From contig DDLU01000013.1 of NCBI GenBank assembly GCA_002340305.1, forward strand, positions 1-7,060: a stretch of DNA of 7,060 nt. The letters run 5' to 3'. The notes under the pieces are model-generated. The model was not told the origin of the DNA, ran no database searches, and was given only the letters and a program-made list of their open reading frames with translations. Every line of letters begins with the position of its first letter. Within the stretch, counting starts at the first letter, position 1. Positions 5,398 through 7,060 of this stretch are shown here, piece after piece. The translations under genes and the position numbers were made by a program. This DNA is from Desulfovibrio sp. UBA2564 (lineage in GTDB: Bacteria > Desulfobacterota > Desulfovibrionia > Desulfovibrionales > Desulfovibrionaceae).

Positions 5398-6642
5398 TCA
5401 AGAAGTTACTATATCAAAATCCAGAGGAAATCTCATTTTTACCAAAGTCCCGCCACCGGGTGTATTGGGGCTTTCAATTCTCAGCTTATAATCGTTACCG
5501 TAAGAAAAAACGAGTCGCTGGTTAACATTGAAAAGCCCGATACTGCCCCGCCCGGCATGCTCGATCTTTCCTTCCAGAGCATCCTTGGCTTTTGCGGGAT
5601 CAATGCCGTCCCCGTTATCCTCTATTTCAAGGGTCAGGTCCGTGCCGTCATCATAAGCCCGGACTTTGATAAAACTTTCCTGCCCGGAAAGTTCAATGGC
5701 ATAATTGATGCTGTTTTCCACAATGGGCTGCAAAACCATAAACGGACAGAGAATGCTGTTGTAAACCTCAGGTACATCAATGGAATAGGTAAACTTGTCA
5801 CTCATGCGTATTTGCTGCAAATACAAGTAGTTGCCTACATGTTGTACTTCATTGCGCACGGTAACAAACTGCGAAACCTCTTTGTTCAGCACATAGCGCA
5901 TCATGTCGGAAAAACCGTAAACGACTTTCTCGGTTTTTCTGGCATTCTCAAAATAGGCCAATCTGCCGATGGCATTGAGGACATTGAAAAGGAAATGGGG
6001 GTTTACCTGATAAGCCAAAGCCTTAAGCTCTGATTCCCGCAGGGACTTTTCCAGTTCAAGAGCACGTTTGGATTCTTCCACCACTTCCATGTTTTTGGCA
6101 TGCAACTGCTGGGTAATGGAGTTGGAATAATTCTGCTCCACAATATAATTGGCAAGATGGAAAAGGGTATTGGCAGCCGAATTGAGCTTTTTGACTGAAA
6201 CGGTAGGTACACTTTCGTAAAGTTCCGGAAGCCCGGCAATATCCTCCCATGAATCATCATACGAGACCAGCTGCCTTATGACCGGGGTATATTCATCCTC
6301 CAGCCGGACCTGCCCGGCGAGAATGGTTCCCAGATGTTTGTCACGCAGGATGATCGGCACGGCCAGATCAATCAACCCGCAATGACAGCGGTAGATTGTC
6401 GGCTTACTCTCCTTCACCGCAGTGCGCCCCCCGACCCTGTCGCAGTGCTGGCACTGGTCGCGTAACCTTTTATATATTCTCACTTTGGAGCAGAACGGGG
6501 AAAAACCGCTGGGCCGGGTAACAGGAACTCCGTCAGTATCCACGGTAATCAGGGAAAACCCGACCGAGTCACTAAAATTATCCTGCACTGTCTGAAGCAT
6601 CTCAATATTGATGAGATTCTCAAGCTCATAAGAACGGGTCAT
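5398..6642 (-). CDS. Soluble histidine kinase with N-terminal PocR sensor domain (LytS/YesM-type)
   Basis: A 414-residue kinase without membrane helices, so a cytoplasmic sensor. Residues about 5-170 match the PocR ligand-binding domain: VDTDGVPVTRPSGFSPFC, the C64-x-x-C67 region, TIYRCHCGLIDLAVPI (Cys86, Cys88) and HLGTILAGQV. A coiled coil (about 180-208) leads to a LytS/YesM-type kinase core (PF06580) with phospho-acceptor His216 in YQVNPHFLFN. The ATPase domain has the N box PIVENSINYA (Asn310), G1 DNGDGI (Asp342) and G2 GRGSIGLFNVNQRL (364-377). PocR domains were proposed to sense small hydrocarbon derivatives, and the namesake controls propanediol and cobalamin genes in Salmonella. The ligand here is unknown. 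AAGGTG at 6651-6656, 8 bases upstream, supports ATG 6642. Its partner is the AraC-type regulator encoded just downstream. Confidence 0.93.
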   Translation of the reverse strand: MTRSYELENLINIEMLQTVQDNFSDSVGFSLITVDTDGVPVTRPSGFSPFCSKVRIYKRLRDQCQHCDRVGGRTAVKESKPTIYRCHCGLIDLAVPIILRDKHLGTILAGQVRLEDEYTPVIRQLVSYDDSWEDIAGLPELYESVPTVSVKKLNSAANTLFHLANYIVEQNYSNSITQQLHAKNMEVVEESKRALELEKSLRESELKALAYQVNPHFLFNVLNAIGRLAYFENARKTEKVVYGFSDMMRYVLNKEVSQFVTVRNEVQHVGNYLYLQQIRMSDKFTYSIDVPEVYNSILCPFMVLQPIVENSINYAIELSGQESFIKVRAYDDGTDLTLEIEDNGDGIDPAKAKDALEGKIEHAGRGSIGLFNVNQRLVFSYGNDYKLRIESPNTPGGGTLVKMRFPLDFDIVTS

Positions 6643-6661
6643 AGACTATACACCTTAAAGA

Positions 6662-6690
6662 TCAGGACCGGGGAACCATAAACATCCTGA
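6662..6690. repeat. Short inverted repeat between metK and the kinase gene
   Basis: TCAGGA (6662-6667) and TCCTGA (6685-6690) form a perfect 6-base inverted repeat with a 17-base spacer. No T-run follows on the - strand, so it is not a convincing terminator. It could be a regulatory site or chance. Confidence 0.3.
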
Positions 6691-6694
6691 ATTA

Positions 6695-7060
6695 TCAAAA
6701 ATAAGACTGCAGCAGTTCCACCTTGTCGGTCTTTTCCCATCCGAACCCTTCTGCTTCACGGCCAAAATGCCCGTATGCCGCAGTTTTTCTGAACTGTGGC
6801 CGCAACAGGGAAAGCTCTTCGATCATACCTGCAACAGAAAAAGGGAAAATATCTTTAACAACCCTGTCCAATCGCTCAGGATTAACCCTGCAAGTTTCGA
6901 AGGTGTTCAGGTTTATCATCTCGGGATATGGCTGTCCAATGGCGTAAGCAATAGCAACCTCACAGCGGGAAGCAAGCCCGGCTGCAACTATATTTTTAGC
7001 AACATAACGCCCCATGTAGGCAGCAGTACGGTCAACCTTCGTCGCATCTTTGCCTGAAAA
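6695..7060 (-). CDS. metK: S-adenosylmethionine synthetase, C-terminal 121 residues (5' cut by window)
   Basis: MetK makes S-adenosylmethionine from methionine and ATP in the cytosol. The frame is open to the window end; about two thirds of the usual roughly 385-390 residue protein lies beyond it. Visible hallmarks are FSGKDATKVDR, whose lysines and aspartate belong to the conserved active site, then AAYMGRYVAKNIVAAGLASRC, and the C-terminal TAAYGHFGRE and WEKTD motifs near the natural end. The stop is 52 bases before the PocR kinase gene on the same strand. The sequence looks intact and ordinary. Confidence 0.97.
   Translation of the reverse strand, partial: FSGKDATKVDRTAAYMGRYVAKNIVAAGLASRCEVAIAYAIGQPYPEMINLNTFETCRVNPERLDRVVKDIFPFSVAGMIEELSLLRPQFRKTAAYGHFGREAEGFGWEKTDKVELLQSYF

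Noticed and set aside
5557..6033. Open frame of 158 codons on the + strand inside the kinase gene
   Set aside because: Antisense to the conserved kinase core; its sequence shows no family pattern and is explained by the codon bias of the true gene.
1..7060. CRISPR array, transposon, prophage or defence island
   Set aside because: No spaced repeats, transposase, integrase, tRNA or terminal inverted repeats; gene style and base composition look uniform across the window.

Overview
The window looks like the chromosome of a Gram-negative anaerobe of the Desulfovibrio type (Desulfobacterota). A marine, mid-GC relative such as Maridesulfovibrio is my best guess. This rests on the moderate base composition, the protein style, and the combination of a TonB system with a PocR-type histidine kinase. 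It is inference, since no rRNA or marker alignment was possible. The window holds eight genes in two convergent groups; the first and last are cut by the window edges.

Left group, + strand, 1-4041: exbB (5' cut) - exbD - tonB - TPR protein - small secreted NikL-like protein - secreted DUF4198 protein. The first four genes overlap or abut (TGA/ATG overlaps at tonB and at the TPR gene) and the last two follow after 4 and 17 bases, so this reads as one operon. The order exbB-exbD-short tonB-TPR resembles the TonB2-type systems of vibrios and shewanellae. ExbB/ExbD form a proton-driven inner-membrane motor, TonB carries the energy to an outer-membrane receptor (not in this window), and the TPR protein is a probable periplasmic accessory. 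The two distal genes encode exported proteins of families seen beside nickel/cobalt and other metal uptake systems. Both are predicted to start with histidine after signal-peptide cleavage. The simplest reading is a dedicated TonB-driven uptake system for a metal or metal chelate, substrate unproven.

Middle, 4042-4339: 298 bases without a gene between the convergent operons. They hold a strong rho-independent terminator (4196-4235), whose G-U pairs fit the + transcript, a weaker hairpin just after the minus-strand operon, and a short palindrome.

Right group, - strand, 7060-4340: the 3' end of metK (S-adenosylmethionine synthetase), then a soluble histidine kinase with an N-terminal PocR ligand-binding domain, then a YesN-like response regulator with an AraC-type DNA-binding domain. 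Kinase and regulator are 23 bases apart and form a clear two-component pair. The kinase starts 52 bases after metK with no convincing terminator between, so some readthrough from metK is likely. The target genes of the regulator cannot be read from this window; the neighbouring metal-uptake operon is one candidate.
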